From JASUTC01 sp035447925 (GTDB taxonomy: Bacteria; Thermotogota; Thermotogae; MWEM01): 64,000 nucleotides of DNA. The DNA is taken from NCBI GenBank assembly GCA_035447925.1, contig DAOTHY010000002.1, positions 1 through 64,000 on the forward strand, written 5' to 3'. This document shows, piece after piece, positions 1 to 9,278 of this stretch. Position 1 is the stretch's first letter. Each line of letters begins with the position of its first letter. Both the position numbers and the translations under genes were made by a program. The notes under the pieces were generated by a model. That model was given only the letters and a program-made list of their open reading frames with translations. It was not told the origin of the DNA and ran no database searches.

Positions 1-56
1 GTTTAATTCTCGCTGGTTTCTTCTTCTATCGTTGTCCGTTTTTCAATGACCTGTTA

Positions 57-95
57 AAAACAATGCTCGCACGTTGAATATTCAACAGCGAGCAT
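57..95 (-). terminator. Rho-independent terminator of the lemA transcript
   Basis: An 8-bp stem (63-70 with 88-95) encloses a further palindrome (73-86). On the minus strand the hairpin is followed by a short T run (complement of the A run at 57-60). It lies about 65 bases past the lemA stop, where a terminator for the leftward era-to-lemA gene string is expected. Confidence 0.55.
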
Positions 96-159
96 ATACT
101 ATCATTATTTAGGCGCTTTGTCAATAGCACTATATGAATATTTAGTAAAATACTATGAA

Positions 160-714
160 CTACATTTCCAAATTGACAGTTGGTGCATTCTTTTCTGATT
201 CGGGAATTTGAAAAAAGTCAAATGCCTTAAATCCAAATATGTTGGCAATTATGTTTCCAGGAAATATTTCTATGGCCGTATTGTACTTCATGGTGATATC
301 ATTATAGAACTGTCTGGAATATGCAATCTTATCCTCTGTCTGCGTTAATTCAGTCTGCAAAGCCATAACATTCTGATTTGCTTTTAAATCAGGATAATTC
401 TCCATCACTGCAAATAGTCTTCCCAGAGCACCGGTCAATTCGCCTTCTGCTTCCATTCTCTGATTAGGTGATCCTGCATTGACCGCCTTATACCTTGCTT
501 CCATAACCTTTTCGAGGGTACCGCTCTCGTGTTTCATGTATCCTCTAACAGAATTAACCAGATTAGGAATCAAATCACTTCTTCTCTTTAATTGAACGTC
601 AATTTGACTCCAAGAATTCTGTACCTTTTTTCGTTCTGTAACCAATTTGTTGTAAGTTCCGATAACCCAAACAATCAAAACCGCAACAATTCCCAAGATA
701 ATCCAAAGTGCCAT
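160..714 (-). CDS. lemA: LemA family membrane protein
   Basis: This 184-residue protein has the standard LemA architecture: one N-terminal membrane helix (about residues 3-21), a conserved region beginning with the NKLVTERKKVQNSWSQIDVQ block, and a long helical cytoplasmic part ending in a conserved FGFKAFDFFQIPE segment. LemA proteins are widespread and of uncertain function; some are linked to membrane-proximal signalling or proteolysis. The length is typical and the family assignment is clear. It is the last gene of a leftward string and is followed by a hairpin terminator. No usual partner, such as a TPM-domain or HtpX gene, is visible beside it. Confidence 0.9.
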   Translation of the reverse strand: MALWIILGIVAVLIVWVIGTYNKLVTERKKVQNSWSQIDVQLKRRSDLIPNLVNSVRGYMKHESGTLEKVMEARYKAVNAGSPNQRMEAEGELTGALGRLFAVMENYPDLKANQNVMALQTELTQTEDKIAYSRQFYNDITMKYNTAIEIFPGNIIANIFGFKAFDFFQIPESEKNAPTVNLEM

Positions 715-776
715 AAATCCCTCCCATGATGCAAAATATTTTGATCACAGCTCAATTATACTATAATCCTTTTTAT

Positions 777-1719
777 TTAACATTCATTTAAAAATGAAGA
801 AAAATGCTGATGAAATTGAATATCGTACCCTTTAAAAAACTCTGAAAAGACGATTGGGAAATGTTTTTCAGTGTGATTGTGTGTTATTTCAACTATAGAG
901 ATACCGTGTTCATCTGCAAATTGAAAGTCGTGATAACCAACGTCTCCTGTGATGAAAACATCTAATCCTTCTTGAATGGCATTTTCTAAAAAGGTCGTCC
1001 CGCTCCCAGTACAGACTCCTATCTTTTTAACTGGTCGTTTCAAATCGCCGTTATAACGTACTGATTGTTGCTGTGTGATGTTTTTCAAATGATTGATGAA
1101 TTCTGATAACGGCAAAATTTCTTTTAGAATGCCTTTACGACATAAGTGATAAGAAAATTGAGGACGATTCAGCTCAAATGCCTCCATTGCTACTTCTTCA
1201 TATGGATGTGCTCTTTCAACCTCTTTAATTAAGTGGTCTAATCTTGCTTTTGGTATAACGGTTTCAATTTTAGTTTCGTTTACATATTCCCGTTTATCTT
1301 TAGTTCCAATATAGGGATTCGTGTTTTCGCAGGGTTTAAAAGTACCGATTCCTTTTGTAGAAAAAGTGCAATCCGAATAATTGCCAATCCATCCGCCACC
1401 TTCTTCTGCTATTGTATTAACAATTAAAGCTTGATGAGTATCAGGGACAAATACCTGAACTTTAACTATTNNNNNNNNNNNNNNNNNNNNNNNNNNNNNN
1501 NNNNNNNNNNNNNNNNNNNNNNNNNNNNNNNNNNNNNNNNNNNNNNNNNNNNNNNNNNNNNNNNNNNNNNACTACTTCTAAAGACAAATCTAATGATAAT
1601 ATCGGGTTTTTTAATAGAGCCTCAAAAGGGCCCAATTGTATTCCTGAATGATCAAAAGATTCTTGAATTGATATGGGTAAATGCTTTTCAATCAATGTAA
1701 TAAATTCTTTAATCGTCAT
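777..1719 (-). CDS. NIF3/DUF34 family protein, interrupted by an assembly gap
   Basis: The N-terminal fragment (1571-1719) has the NIF3 opening with a DHSGIQLG motif, equivalent to the usual DNxGLQxG metal-site segment. The C-terminal fragment (777-1470) reads open up to the gap. It contains the PII-like insertion domain of YqfO-type members (KVQVFVPDTHQALIVNTIAE and EEGGGWIGNYSDCTFST blocks) and the closing metal-binding region with GDVGYHDFQFADEHG and THNHTEKH. NIF3 proteins are dinuclear-metal enzymes often annotated as GTP cyclohydrolase I type 2; the in vivo role is debated. The 100 N are a placeholder, so the apparent frame change across them is an artefact. About 90 residues may be missing compared with YqfO. 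The gene directly follows the ABC permease gene. Confidence 0.85.
1471..1570. other. Assembly gap (100 N) inside the NIF3 gene
   Basis: A run of N of standard placeholder length. The flanks do not duplicate each other, so true sequence of unknown length is missing here. Confidence 0.98.
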
Positions 1720-1729
1720 AAATCCCCTC

Positions 1730-4395
1730 TTATTCTAAAGTTTTTAAAGCCTGAGCTGCTTCAATTTTCGATGCGTTATAGCTTGGTATCAATACGGAAA
1801 AAATCGATGCGATGTAAAATGAGAATGAGATGAGAAGGATTTCAGTCCATGGCACATAAAGACTTTCACCACCAGGCGCTCCTAGCTGAGAAAAAATAGA
1901 ATTGATATATTCTGCACTTATTATACCAGAAATTACGCCTATCAACAGGCCTGTTATTACAATGATACTTGTTTCAAGTATAAATGAATTAAATATATTC
2001 GTTTTTGAAAAACCAATGGCTTTCAACATACCAATTGTTCTTTTTCGGTCGAAAAATGCCCTAAACATCGTAATGGAAATACCCATAATGCCCACTATCA
2101 TTCCGAAATACAAGAAACCATTTAAAATTTTAATCATACCTTTAATGGCTAATTCGGATATTTCTACAATATCATCGTTAGTGATTGCAAAAATTCCGTT
2201 GCTTTCACAATAATCTCTAAATTTGATTTTGTTTTGCAAGAATTTACCTTCAGTTTTTCCGGCTATTTTAATCAAGTGATATTTGCTAGCTTTAGAATCA
2301 TTTGAATCTGCTTCATTCAACATTACTATTCCTTGGAAAAATGTTATATTACTAAAAAAATAAATCCCCAATTTTTCATAATCACCGATTCGTTCTATCG
2401 TATCTATACCACTATTCACTACACTTTCTTCTCGTCCGGATACAATGAGATAACAATTTGGATCCTGTTGTATCTGTTTGACTGCGGATTCAAAGGTGAG
2501 ATATTCTGAGGTTGAAACCCATCTGCCACCGGTTTCATAGAAATCAAAATCTGAGTAAATGTGAAATGCTCTGTGTTTTCCACCTTTTGTGTCAATATCA
2601 GAAGCTGAAATCTCATGAGCTGCTTCAATAAAATCATTTTCCATTAATTCTCGTATGTCGGATTTATTGGCGTTTATAAAGTCAGGAATGAAAGCATCGT
2701 ATCCCCAAAAAAGCGTGTCCTTACTTTGCTCAATCCCTATCATTTGTGAGTGAGGAATGACTGTTACAATAGTAATGATAAAGATGACCAATGAATAACT
2801 TGCAATGATGAGTCGAGTTTTTCCTTTTTCTTTTGCGGGATAAGCAAATGATATTTTTGCTGTAAAAGGATTAACAATCTTTGAAAATGGTTTTTTTGAG
2901 AGAAGCCATTTCATTGTCTCAAAGCTTCTCATCATCAAAACTGATAAACCAGTTAATAAAATTAGGGGTTTTAAAAATACAAGGATTATAGCTTCTTGTG
3001 TTTGAGTAAAAATATCCACATCAATAATGACTGCGATCATAATCAAAAGTATCAGTAAAAAATCTATTAGATATTTTGCTTTTTCGATTTTCATTAATAA
3101 CACCAAAGAGAGAACAATAAGGCCTAAAACAATCATCAATGTATCGTGATATTCAAGCCCGTTGACAATCGATAAGATTGAAAGCAAGAGAAAAATTAGA
3201 ATTCTTAGGATTTTTTTACCCTTTTGCTTTACTGCTATTTCGTTGGTACCTCTAATTGCATTGACAATTTCAAAGTTTGAAATCTTTCTTGAATAGATAA
3301 AAATAATGATCAAAGATATCAATAAACCGATTAGAAAAGAGATGATAATATTCTCATTACTGATGTAAAATTCAAATTCTGGAATTTCGGCTTGTGAAAA
3401 AAATTGTGTTCCGATAACGTTCAGAAAGCGATTTGACAGATTTAATGTAAATCCTGTTATTCTTGAGAGAATGAAGCGTGTTAAATAAATTCCCATTATG
3501 ATACCCATTGTACTGGATAAAAAGGAGTAAAAAATCCCTTCTAAAAAGAACATTTTCATAATATCCGATCGATAAAAACCCAAAGCACGAAGCATTCCAA
3601 GTTCCATTTCTCTTTCTTTTGCCATCATTGAATACGTACTAATCATTAAAAAAATTCCAGCGACAATTGAAAAAACACTAAGAAACAAGAAAAGATATCC
3701 AATATTTGCATTTCCTGCTTGGCTTATTCGATTTGTTTTCACTGTTTCAATTTTCAAATTGAACTGTTCCAAATTATACCGTTCTAAGAACGAAAGAACA
3801 CGGTTCGTTAGTGTTCTACCTGTTAACCAATCGCCAGTGTTTGAAATGAGTATCAAATTCGACAACTTCTTGTACTTCGGGAAATATTCATCAAATGTAT
3901 CCCTATCAATTAGTACCGTATAAGTATTTTCTATTTCTTCTCCAACTGTATTCAGTTTTGGGATATTCTTACTAACCGAATATTTCGTAATGGGGATTTT
4001 TTGTTTTCCNNNNNNNNNNNNNNNNNNNNNNNNNNNNNNNNNNNNNNNNNNNNNNNNNNNNNNNNNNNNNNNNNNNNNNNNNNNNNNNNNNNNNNNNNNN
4101 NNNNNNNNNTCTCTTTATCAAAAGGGGGAAGTGAACTCATTTGATAGATTGTTTCATCAACAGGTCCTAACTCATTTTTAATTTGTGAATATAAAAAAAG
4201 AGTCATTGAATCGTTGATACCCAAAGATCCTGTTATCATAGCGGTGCCAATCATGGAACCTAATATAATGAGGATTGTTTGAGTTCTTTTTCTAAATAGA
4301 TTTCTATATGAAATTTTTCTGATTTTTCTATTTCTAATCAGCAATAAAAAAATGCCCAGCAAGAAACCGAATGATCCGATAAAAAAAGTTATCAA
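1730..4395 (-). CDS. FtsX-like ABC transporter permease, interrupted by an assembly gap
   Basis: The N-terminal part (from 4395) has two membrane helices flanking an RNLFRKRTQT segment typical of the start of MacB/FtsX permeases. Left of the gap the frame stays open from 4009 through 3865 to the stop at 1730, so it is one gene. The remainder has two FtsX cores: one around residues 50-195 of the downstream part with the ...MAKEREMELGMLRALGF signature, and a second near the C-terminus with DRKRTIGMLKAIGFS. This is the long two-module permease type that pairs with a LolD/MacB-type ATPase to move lipids, lipoproteins or peptides, or to perform mechanotransmission. It overlaps the ATPase gene by 4 bases (ATGA), indicating translational coupling. 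The substrate is unknown. Confidence 0.85.
4010..4109. other. Assembly gap (100 N) inside the FtsX-like permease gene
   Basis: A placeholder run of N in the first extracytoplasmic region of the permease. The flanks are not duplicated. The shift in reading frame across it has no biological meaning because the gap length is arbitrary. Confidence 0.98.
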
Positions 4396-5069
4396 GACGT
4401 CTCTCCTTGAATAAATTTGCCACTGTCCATTTTGAGAATTCGATTAGAAAATGCGGCAATACGATCATCATGTGTAACAATCACAAAAGTCATCGATTCA
4501 CTTTTATTCAACTCAAGAATTAAATCCATAATTTTGTTACCAGTCTTTGTGTCAAGAGCACCTGTCGGTTCATCAGCCCAGATGATTTTCGGATGATGAA
4601 CCAGAGCCCTTGCAATAGCAACTCGTTGTCTTTCACCACCGCTTAGTTGATGGGGATAATGAGAAGTACGCCCATCCAATCCAACCTTTAAAAGGGCTTC
4701 TTTGGCTATTTTATAGGTGTTCTGAAGGTGTGAATTTTGAGCCAGTAATGCTAATTCCACATTTTCAAGGGCATTCAGAACAGGAATTAAGTTGTAGAAT
4801 TGGAAAATAAACCCCATGTTTTTGGCTCTAAATTTTGTCACTTCTTTATCATTCATTTTGATGATGTTTTTACCATTGATCTCAATCTCACCTTCATCAG
4901 GATGATCAATAGCGGATAAACAATTTAAAAGCGTGCTTTTACCGCAACCAGAGGGACCTAAAATCGAACATATTTCACCTTTTTTTACACTCAGCGAAAC
5001 ATGGTCCAAAGCCTTAACTTGAACCGCACCGTTGATATAATTTTTGACCAATCCATGTGCTTCAATCAT
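4392..5069 (-). CDS. ABC transporter ATP-binding protein, LolD/MacB type
   Basis: At 225 residues this is a complete nucleotide-binding subunit. Walker A is GPSGCGKST near residue 39, the Q-loop follows at FQFYNLIPVLNALENVEL, the ABC signature is LSGGERQRVAIARAL, and Walker B is IIWADEPTGALD, followed by the H-loop in VTHDDRIA. The DEPTGALDTKTG segment is characteristic of the LolD/MacB/FtsE-like subgroup. It powers the permease encoded immediately downstream with a 4-base overlap. The lytic transglycosylase gene lies 9 bases upstream, so envelope remodelling or export of envelope components is a reasonable inference. The substrate cannot be told from sequence. Confidence 0.93.
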   Translation of the reverse strand: MIEAHGLVKNYINGAVQVKALDHVSLSVKKGEICSILGPSGCGKSTLLNCLSAIDHPDEGEIEINGKNIIKMNDKEVTKFRAKNMGFIFQFYNLIPVLNALENVELALLAQNSHLQNTYKIAKEALLKVGLDGRTSHYPHQLSGGERQRVAIARALVHHPKIIWADEPTGALDTKTGNKIMDLILELNKSESMTFVIVTHDDRIAAFSNRILKMDSGKFIQGETS

Positions 5070-5078
5070 TGAACTATT

Positions 5079-5597
5079 TCACTCTCCCGGATAAACAAAA
5101 TAACCATTATATAGTATTTTGTAGATAATTTGATACATATGAATACGATTCGAATAGTTCGATTCTTTAAACAGTGTATTTTCTTCTAAAATGGTTTTCA
5201 GTCTATTAGGACCCATATGATAGGCATTGAGTGCATGATGAAGGTCATTTTCAAACTCTGTAAGCAGTTTTTGTAGATAAAAAGTTCCTAGCTTTATATT
5301 GTTTACGGGTTCCCTCCAACTTCCTTGAATGAGATAATGTGTCGATAACCAATTTGCAGTATCCGGCATCAACTGCATCAAACCAAAAGCTCCAGAGTGT
5401 GATAAAGCCAATTCATCAAAGTCACTCTCAAGTTTGATGATGGATGCGATTAATGAAGGATCAACACTCATTTCATTTGCAACAGCGTTTATTTCCATCT
5501 TATATTGCAAGGGAAAAAGGTGGTAAGCTGTCAACAATAGAACAAAAAGAAAACCCAAAAAAACAAAGAACACTTTTTCTGTTTTCAACGAAAGCAT
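5079..5597 (-). CDS. Membrane-anchored lytic transglycosylase (SLT domain)
   Basis: An N-terminal hydrophobic segment (about residues 8-27) serves as signal or anchor. The SLT fold follows: catalytic glutamate E57 in the IIKLESDF motif, then the GAFGLMQLMP motif and the NAYHMGPN motif, all hallmarks of Slt70-type muramidase domains. At 172 residues it is a minimal enzyme without extra binding domains. It would cleave peptidoglycan between MurNAc and GlcNAc in the periplasm. It sits between a secreted TPR protein (4 bases upstream) and the ABC exporter genes, suggesting a small cell-wall and envelope operon behind era. Confidence 0.9.
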   Translation of the reverse strand: MLSLKTEKVFFVFLGFLFVLLLTAYHLFPLQYKMEINAVANEMSVDPSLIASIIKLESDFDELALSHSGAFGLMQLMPDTANWLSTHYLIQGSWREPVNNIKLGTFYLQKLLTEFENDLHHALNAYHMGPNRLKTILEENTLFKESNYSNRIHMYQIIYKILYNGYFVYPGE

Positions 5598-5601
5598 TCC
5601 G

Positions 5602-7005
5602 TCATTCCTCTTTCATATCCAAGACTTTTGAAGCAATTTTGTATTCATTCATAGCATCTTCCTCTCTTCCTAGTTTTTCATATATTTGAGCAATTTTGAT
5701 ATGAATATCCGGATCCATTGGATGTTTTATGGCTGCTTTTTCAAACAAAGAAAGGGACTTGGTTTTCATCCCCACAGTTTTTAATAATGCCGCTTTCAGT
5801 TTGATAGGAAGTGAGATAAGAAGAATTGAAATAAAACCAAAAATTAAAAAAACAAGAAAGAAAAAAGAGGGATTATTGATAAAGGGAAACAGTTGCTGTT
5901 TTTCGTGGTGATTGTCCTCTTTTGTTTCAGGATATAACTTGCTTTTTAAATTCATCAGGCTGTTGTTTAAATCGTTGTCAGATAGTGTAATGTCTTCGAA
6001 TGTGTTATTTGAAATCATTACTTTTTGGTCTTCGTAGGAATATCGAGTCAGTGCATTTTTGATCATGCTATGTACAACATTTTTTAGCCTCTCGCTTTTT
6101 AACTCGATTTGAGTATATTGCTTAATATACTCAAAAAAAACTGGATAAAGGCTGTTTAACGTCTCGTTTTCTACCGTCAGTAGTCTTCGGGAAAGAATTT
6201 CAACATTACTTAAATACTCAAAATATTCTTTTAAATCTAAATAGTACTCGTATTTCTCTTGAGGTATTTTTTCTGAAAATGAATCTCCATAATAATCTTG
6301 ATATAAGTCCAAATAACTTTTTAAAAGAGAATATTGGCTATCGTAGCTTTCTAATTGATCTTTGTTAAGATAGGGGTTGATTTGAATGCTTAAGTAATTC
6401 AACAGTTTTTCTTCTCCAAGTTGAACAATCGACCGGTTTGTTTCATTGTTCAGATAATAATTACTCTGAATAATGGTTTCAATTAATTTTTCAGTGAGTT
6501 TTTGAACGAGTTTGCCATCTATGGATTGAATCAATTGAAAGCCTTTTAATTTACTTATTTGAAAGAAATCTTTGAAATTATCAAAGTGAAATTGATCAAT
6601 CAGAATGGAGAAATCCTTAATTACAAAGTCTAATAAGTGATAGGCTTTTGAATATCGTTCTGTCGGTTCTGCAATGGCTTTTAAAGCCAATAGTAGTTCA
6701 GTTGAGGATTCCTTGATAATTGCCTCATATACCAGATCGTCCATTCCGTATTCCTTTGACAATTCCATTTTGGTATAAATGCGCTTCAATAATTCTTCAG
6801 CCTCTAGTTGAGAAGAGAATTGATCTTCACCGTACATAATGGTAGACAATGTACAATCAAGTGCCTTTTGTAGCTGATCGGGATCTTTTTGTAAATGATA
6901 CAAATCATCATAGGTTAAAACGTTTTCTTTCAAAACGCCCGCATTCAACACGCCGTAGATTATTATCAATACACATAATAAGATTCTCATTTTTTCGTTT
7001 ACCAA
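5602..7005 (-). CDS. Secreted or membrane TPR-containing protein of unknown function
   Basis: The protein opens with a signal-like segment (MRILLCVLIIIYGVLNAG), then a long helical extracytoplasmic region of about 350 residues with no recognised family. A membrane helix follows near the C-terminus (FFFLVFLIFGFISILLISLP) and then a TPR-like tail (AAIKHPMDPDIHIKIAQIYE and KLGREEDAMNEYKIA). I place the start at a TTG at 7005 because GGGGAAG lies 8 bases before it and this puts the signal segment near the N-terminus. The frame is open to a GTG at 7110, which has no visible ribosome site. It is followed after 4 bases by the lytic transglycosylase, so the two are likely cotranslated; it may organise that enzyme, which is inference. 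Confidence 0.65.
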   Translation of the reverse strand: MVNEKMRILLCVLIIIYGVLNAGVLKENVLTYDDLYHLQKDPDQLQKALDCTLSTIMYGEDQFSSQLEAEELLKRIYTKMELSKEYGMDDLVYEAIIKESSTELLLALKAIAEPTERYSKAYHLLDFVIKDFSILIDQFHFDNFKDFFQISKLKGFQLIQSIDGKLVQKLTEKLIETIIQSNYYLNNETNRSIVQLGEEKLLNYLSIQINPYLNKDQLESYDSQYSLLKSYLDLYQDYYGDSFSEKIPQEKYEYYLDLKEYFEYLSNVEILSRRLLTVENETLNSLYPVFFEYIKQYTQIELKSERLKNVVHSMIKNALTRYSYEDQKVMISNNTFEDITLSDNDLNNSLMNLKSKLYPETKEDNHHEKQQLFPFINNPSFFFLVFLIFGFISILLISLPIKLKAALLKTVGMKTKSLSLFEKAAIKHPMDPDIHIKIAQIYEKLGREEDAMNEYKIASKVLDMKEE

Positions 7006-7159
7006 TTTTTTAACTTCCCCTTTTATCGAATCTTTTGTATTCGATATTCTGACCTGAGAGAAAGACTTTGATGGATGTGGGTACAATTCAGTCTGTTGTT
7101 CGATTTTCACTGTATTTTGGTGATCTAAGGGTTATTTTATCTTACTTCAAAGCATATTT

Positions 7160-8041
7160 CTATGAAAAATGTAAGTCTTCATTGAGTAAATAATCCTTTT
7201 GTCGCCAATCCTTTTTGATTTTTACAAATAATTCCAAATCTGTTGGTCGATCAAAAAGGTATTGAATATCTTTTTTTGATGAGAGTCGTATTTTTTTTAT
7301 TGTATTGGCATCTTTTCCAATGATCATCCCTTTTTGAGTTTTCCTTTCAACCCAGATTTCTGCTCTTATATTCAATTTCCCGTTCTCGTTATCTGAAAAA
7401 TGTTCAACGTAAACTGCGCAGGAATAAGGGATTTCTTCATACGTTATTCTAAAAATCTTTTCTCGAATAATTTCAGAAACGATAAATTTATTGGATCTAT
7501 CTGTAATCATATCAGGAGGATACATGAAAGAGCCTTCCGATAAGTAGTCTTTTATGCTTGAAATCAGTCCGTCCCTGTGTTGGCAATCTTTGGCACATAT
7601 GGGTAAAATGAGATCTGGCTGATATTTTTTTTGAAGAAGTGATTTGTAATGTTCTACTTTGTCCTGTTTCATTAAATCAATTTTATTCAACAGGATGATG
7701 TAGGGTTTAGACACAATTTTTATTTTGTCATAAACATAGTCCTCGCCTTTGGATAATCCTTTCGTGCAATCGATAAGCCAAAGCATCAGGTCAATACCTT
7801 CTAATGCCTCGCCAACAGCTTTCATCATGTACCGGTTGACGTTGTTAACCACTTTATGTATTCCTGGCGTGTCAGTAAATACTATTTGCGAAGATTCATC
7901 AGTGAAGATACAATTGATGCGATGCCATGTTGTTTGAGGTTTATCAGATACAATCACAATTTTTTGATCCAATAACATATTGATTAATGTCGATTTTCCG
8001 GAATTAGGTCTTCCGAGTAAAGTTACAAAACCACTTTTCAA
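7160..8041 (-). CDS. era: GTPase Era
   Basis: All Era GTPase motifs are present: G1 GRPNSGKST near residue 10, G3 DTPG (in FTDTPGIHK), G4 NKID and a G5-like CAKDC. The C-terminal half has the Era KH domain with EIIREKIFRITYEEIPYS and the GXXG-like region MIIGKDANTIKKI. Era binds the 3' end of 16S rRNA and aids 30S assembly. The 293-residue length is normal. The start is TTG at 8041, with AAGGTG just upstream, giving MKSGFVTLLGRPNSGKST, the expected N-terminus. It heads a leftward string with TPR, slt and ABC genes. Confidence 0.95.
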   Translation of the reverse strand: MKSGFVTLLGRPNSGKSTLINMLLDQKIVIVSDKPQTTWHRINCIFTDESSQIVFTDTPGIHKVVNNVNRYMMKAVGEALEGIDLMLWLIDCTKGLSKGEDYVYDKIKIVSKPYIILLNKIDLMKQDKVEHYKSLLQKKYQPDLILPICAKDCQHRDGLISSIKDYLSEGSFMYPPDMITDRSNKFIVSEIIREKIFRITYEEIPYSCAVYVEHFSDNENGKLNIRAEIWVERKTQKGMIIGKDANTIKKIRLSSKKDIQYLFDRPTDLELFVKIKKDWRQKDYLLNEDLHFS

Positions 8042-8080
8042 GTGACACCTTCTTTTTTTTGTTTATCATATATTACCATA

Positions 8081-8116
8081 AAAAAAGGTCTTTCGGTTAG
8101 TATACGCCGAAAGACC
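8081..8116 (-). terminator. Terminator downstream of tRNA-Thr
   Basis: A perfect 10-bp stem (8087-8096 with 8107-8116) with a 10-base loop. On the minus strand it is followed by a T run (complement of A 8081-8086). It starts only about 5 bases past the tRNA 3' end and separates the tRNA transcript from era. Confidence 0.85.
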
Positions 8117-8120
8117 AAAC

Positions 8121-8196
8121 TGGAGCAGGAAATGAGATTCGAACTCACAACCTCTGCCTTACCAAGGCAGCGCTCTACCATTGAAGCTATTCCTGC
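8121..8196 (-). tRNA. tRNA-Thr (anticodon GGT)
   Basis: The reverse strand folds as a 76-nt cloverleaf. The acceptor stem is GCAGGAA/TTCCTGC, and the D arm contains the AGCTTCAATGGTAGAGC segment. The anticodon stem is CTGCC/GGCAG with a 7-base loop TTGGTAA (anticodon GGT), and the T arm contains GTTCGAATC. The discriminator is U and CCA is encoded in the DNA. It has its own promoter (8213-8241) and terminator (8081-8116), so it is a single-gene unit that reads ACC and ACU threonine codons. Confidence 0.95.
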
Positions 8197-8212
8197 ACTC
8201 AAAACGATTAGT

Positions 8213-8241
8213 ATTCTATCATAATTGTTTAGCTAAATCAA
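8213..8241 (-). promoter_or_regulatory. Sigma70-type promoter for tRNA-Thr
   Basis: On the minus strand TTGATT (-35, 8241-8236) is separated by exactly 17 bases from TAGAAT (-10, 8218-8213). This places the start of transcription a few bases before the mature tRNA 5' end. It lies in the gap between the maoC-like stop and the tRNA. Confidence 0.75.
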
Positions 8242-8254
8242 GTCCGATCAAACT

Positions 8255-8659
8255 TTATTCTTTCATGACCTCTGCAGTTCCCTCTATTACCTTTTTATCC
8301 AGATCATTGAAAACATCGGTAGATAGGATTAGCCTTTTTTTTGCGTCATTTTTATCAAGAACTTCAATCCTGACTAAGACTTTATCTCCTATAAAAACCG
8401 GTTTTTTAAACTGACAATTCTGAGAAACGTAGATGGTGCCATCTCCTGGGAAATCCCTTCCGATGACTTTTGATATAAATGATGCGATCAAAATTCCGTG
8501 TGCTATTCTTTTTCCGAATCGAGTCTTTGAAGCGTATTCATCATTGATGTGGATGGGATTATCATCCCCACTGATTCGTGCAAATGTCCTGACTTGTTCG
8601 TCGGTCACAACAAAATCTTTTTCATAAACAGTTCCAATTTTGATATCTGAATACTCCAT
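8255..8659 (-). CDS. MaoC-like (R)-specific enoyl-CoA hydratase/dehydratase
   Basis: A single hot-dog MaoC domain of about 134 residues. The hydratase-2 signature is clear: ARISGDDNPIHINDEYA (catalytic Asp/His pair) followed by FGKRIAHGILIASFISKVIG. Later conserved parts are FKKPVFIGDKVLVRIEV and the C-terminal GTAEVMKE. It would hydrate trans-2-enoyl-CoA or a related thioester in the cytoplasm. The ATG at 8659 is preferred over one 6 codons upstream because AAGGGGGAG immediately precedes it. It is divergent from the lipoprotein gene and no fatty-acid genes are adjacent, so its pathway is open. Confidence 0.9.
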   Translation of the reverse strand: MEYSDIKIGTVYEKDFVVTDEQVRTFARISGDDNPIHINDEYASKTRFGKRIAHGILIASFISKVIGRDFPGDGTIYVSQNCQFKKPVFIGDKVLVRIEVLDKNDAKKRLILSTDVFNDLDKKVIEGTAEVMKE

Positions 8660-8685
8660 TACTCCCCCTTCAATCATTCATAAGA

Positions 8686-8716
8686 TTGAATCATTATACA
8701 TTAAAAATGTTATAAT
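8686..8716. promoter_or_regulatory. Divergent promoter region between the maoC-like and lipoprotein genes
   Basis: On the plus strand TATAAT (8711-8716) lies 19 bases after TTGAAT (8686-8691) and about 20 bases before the lipoprotein start. On the minus strand another TATAAT (8698-8693) faces the maoC-like gene. The -35 spacing is not ideal, so confidence is moderate. Confidence 0.45.
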
Positions 8717-8735
8717 TGCACAGCGAGGTGAGCCG

Positions 8736-9278
8736 ATGAAAAAAGCCAATGTCTTCATCATATTATGTTTTATAATCATTTTATCAGGTTGTCAATTAAC
8801 AAATCCGTTTGATCAGTACTATCGGCTGGCATTACAAGCTATTGCCAATGGAGTGGATGAGGCGGCTTTGGATTATGCTGAGAAATTGAGTGAATGGGTA
8901 ACAACTCCTGACCAACGTGCCATTTCCTGCATGATCAACGGGTATGCCTATTTTATTGCAGAAAATTATAACATGGCACTCTTGGAATTTGATTCTTCAG
9001 ATGATATATCGCAAACCAGCGAATCAATTGCAGGTTTGATCATGACATATTTCATGGTGGAACAATTTGAACTGATCAATTTTCAGCTTGATCAGTTATC
9101 AGCTTTCCATGAAAATTGGGCTATGAAGGTGAACAACCAAGAGTTATCAAAAACAGGATTGTACACTATATGTGCATTGTCCAGTGCAATACAGAACGAT
9201 AAAGACATTTTTGATTCTATAAAAAGCAAGATTTCTCATGAAAAGGCACAAGAAATGGAGGCGTTTTTCTTTGATTAA
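8736..9278 (+). CDS. Small lipoprotein of unknown function, helical-repeat type
   Basis: The ATG at 8736 follows GAGGTGA at good spacing and yields a classic lipoprotein signal: MKKANVFIILCFIIILSGC with the lipobox LSGC (Cys at residue 19). The frame is open further upstream but lacks a ribosome site there. The mature part is helical, with TPR/SEL-like alternation (YRLALQAIANGVDEAALDYA, then CMINGYAYFIAENYNMALLE), so a tetratricopeptide-like fold is plausible. It overlaps the start of the M6 protease gene, implying coupled expression and perhaps a partner or chaperone role for the exported protease; that link is inference. Confidence 0.75.
   Translation: MKKANVFIILCFIIILSGCQLTNPFDQYYRLALQAIANGVDEAALDYAEKLSEWVTTPDQRAISCMINGYAYFIAENYNMALLEFDSSDDISQTSESIAGLIMTYFMVEQFELINFQLDQLSAFHENWAMKVNNQELSKTGLYTICALSSAIQNDKDIFDSIKSKISHEKAQEMEAFFFD

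Noticed and set aside
1..62. Possible 3' end of a gene crossing the left edge
   Set aside because: Short open stretches exist on the plus strand, but nothing recognisable in under 25 codons.
1462..1719. Apparent stop soon after the N run in the NIF3 gene (frameshift or pseudogene)
   Set aside because: The gap length is arbitrary and the C-terminal part reads open up to the gap in its own frame, so the gene is likely intact.
3865..4395. Permease split into two genes
   Set aside because: The frame from 3865 extends upstream without a stop to the gap edge at 4009, so this is one gene crossed by a gap.
9238..9270. ATG at 9238 as start of the M6 protease
   Set aside because: It lies inside the lipoprotein gene without a ribosome site, whereas TTG 9271 has GGAGG at good spacing and leaves a clean signal peptide.
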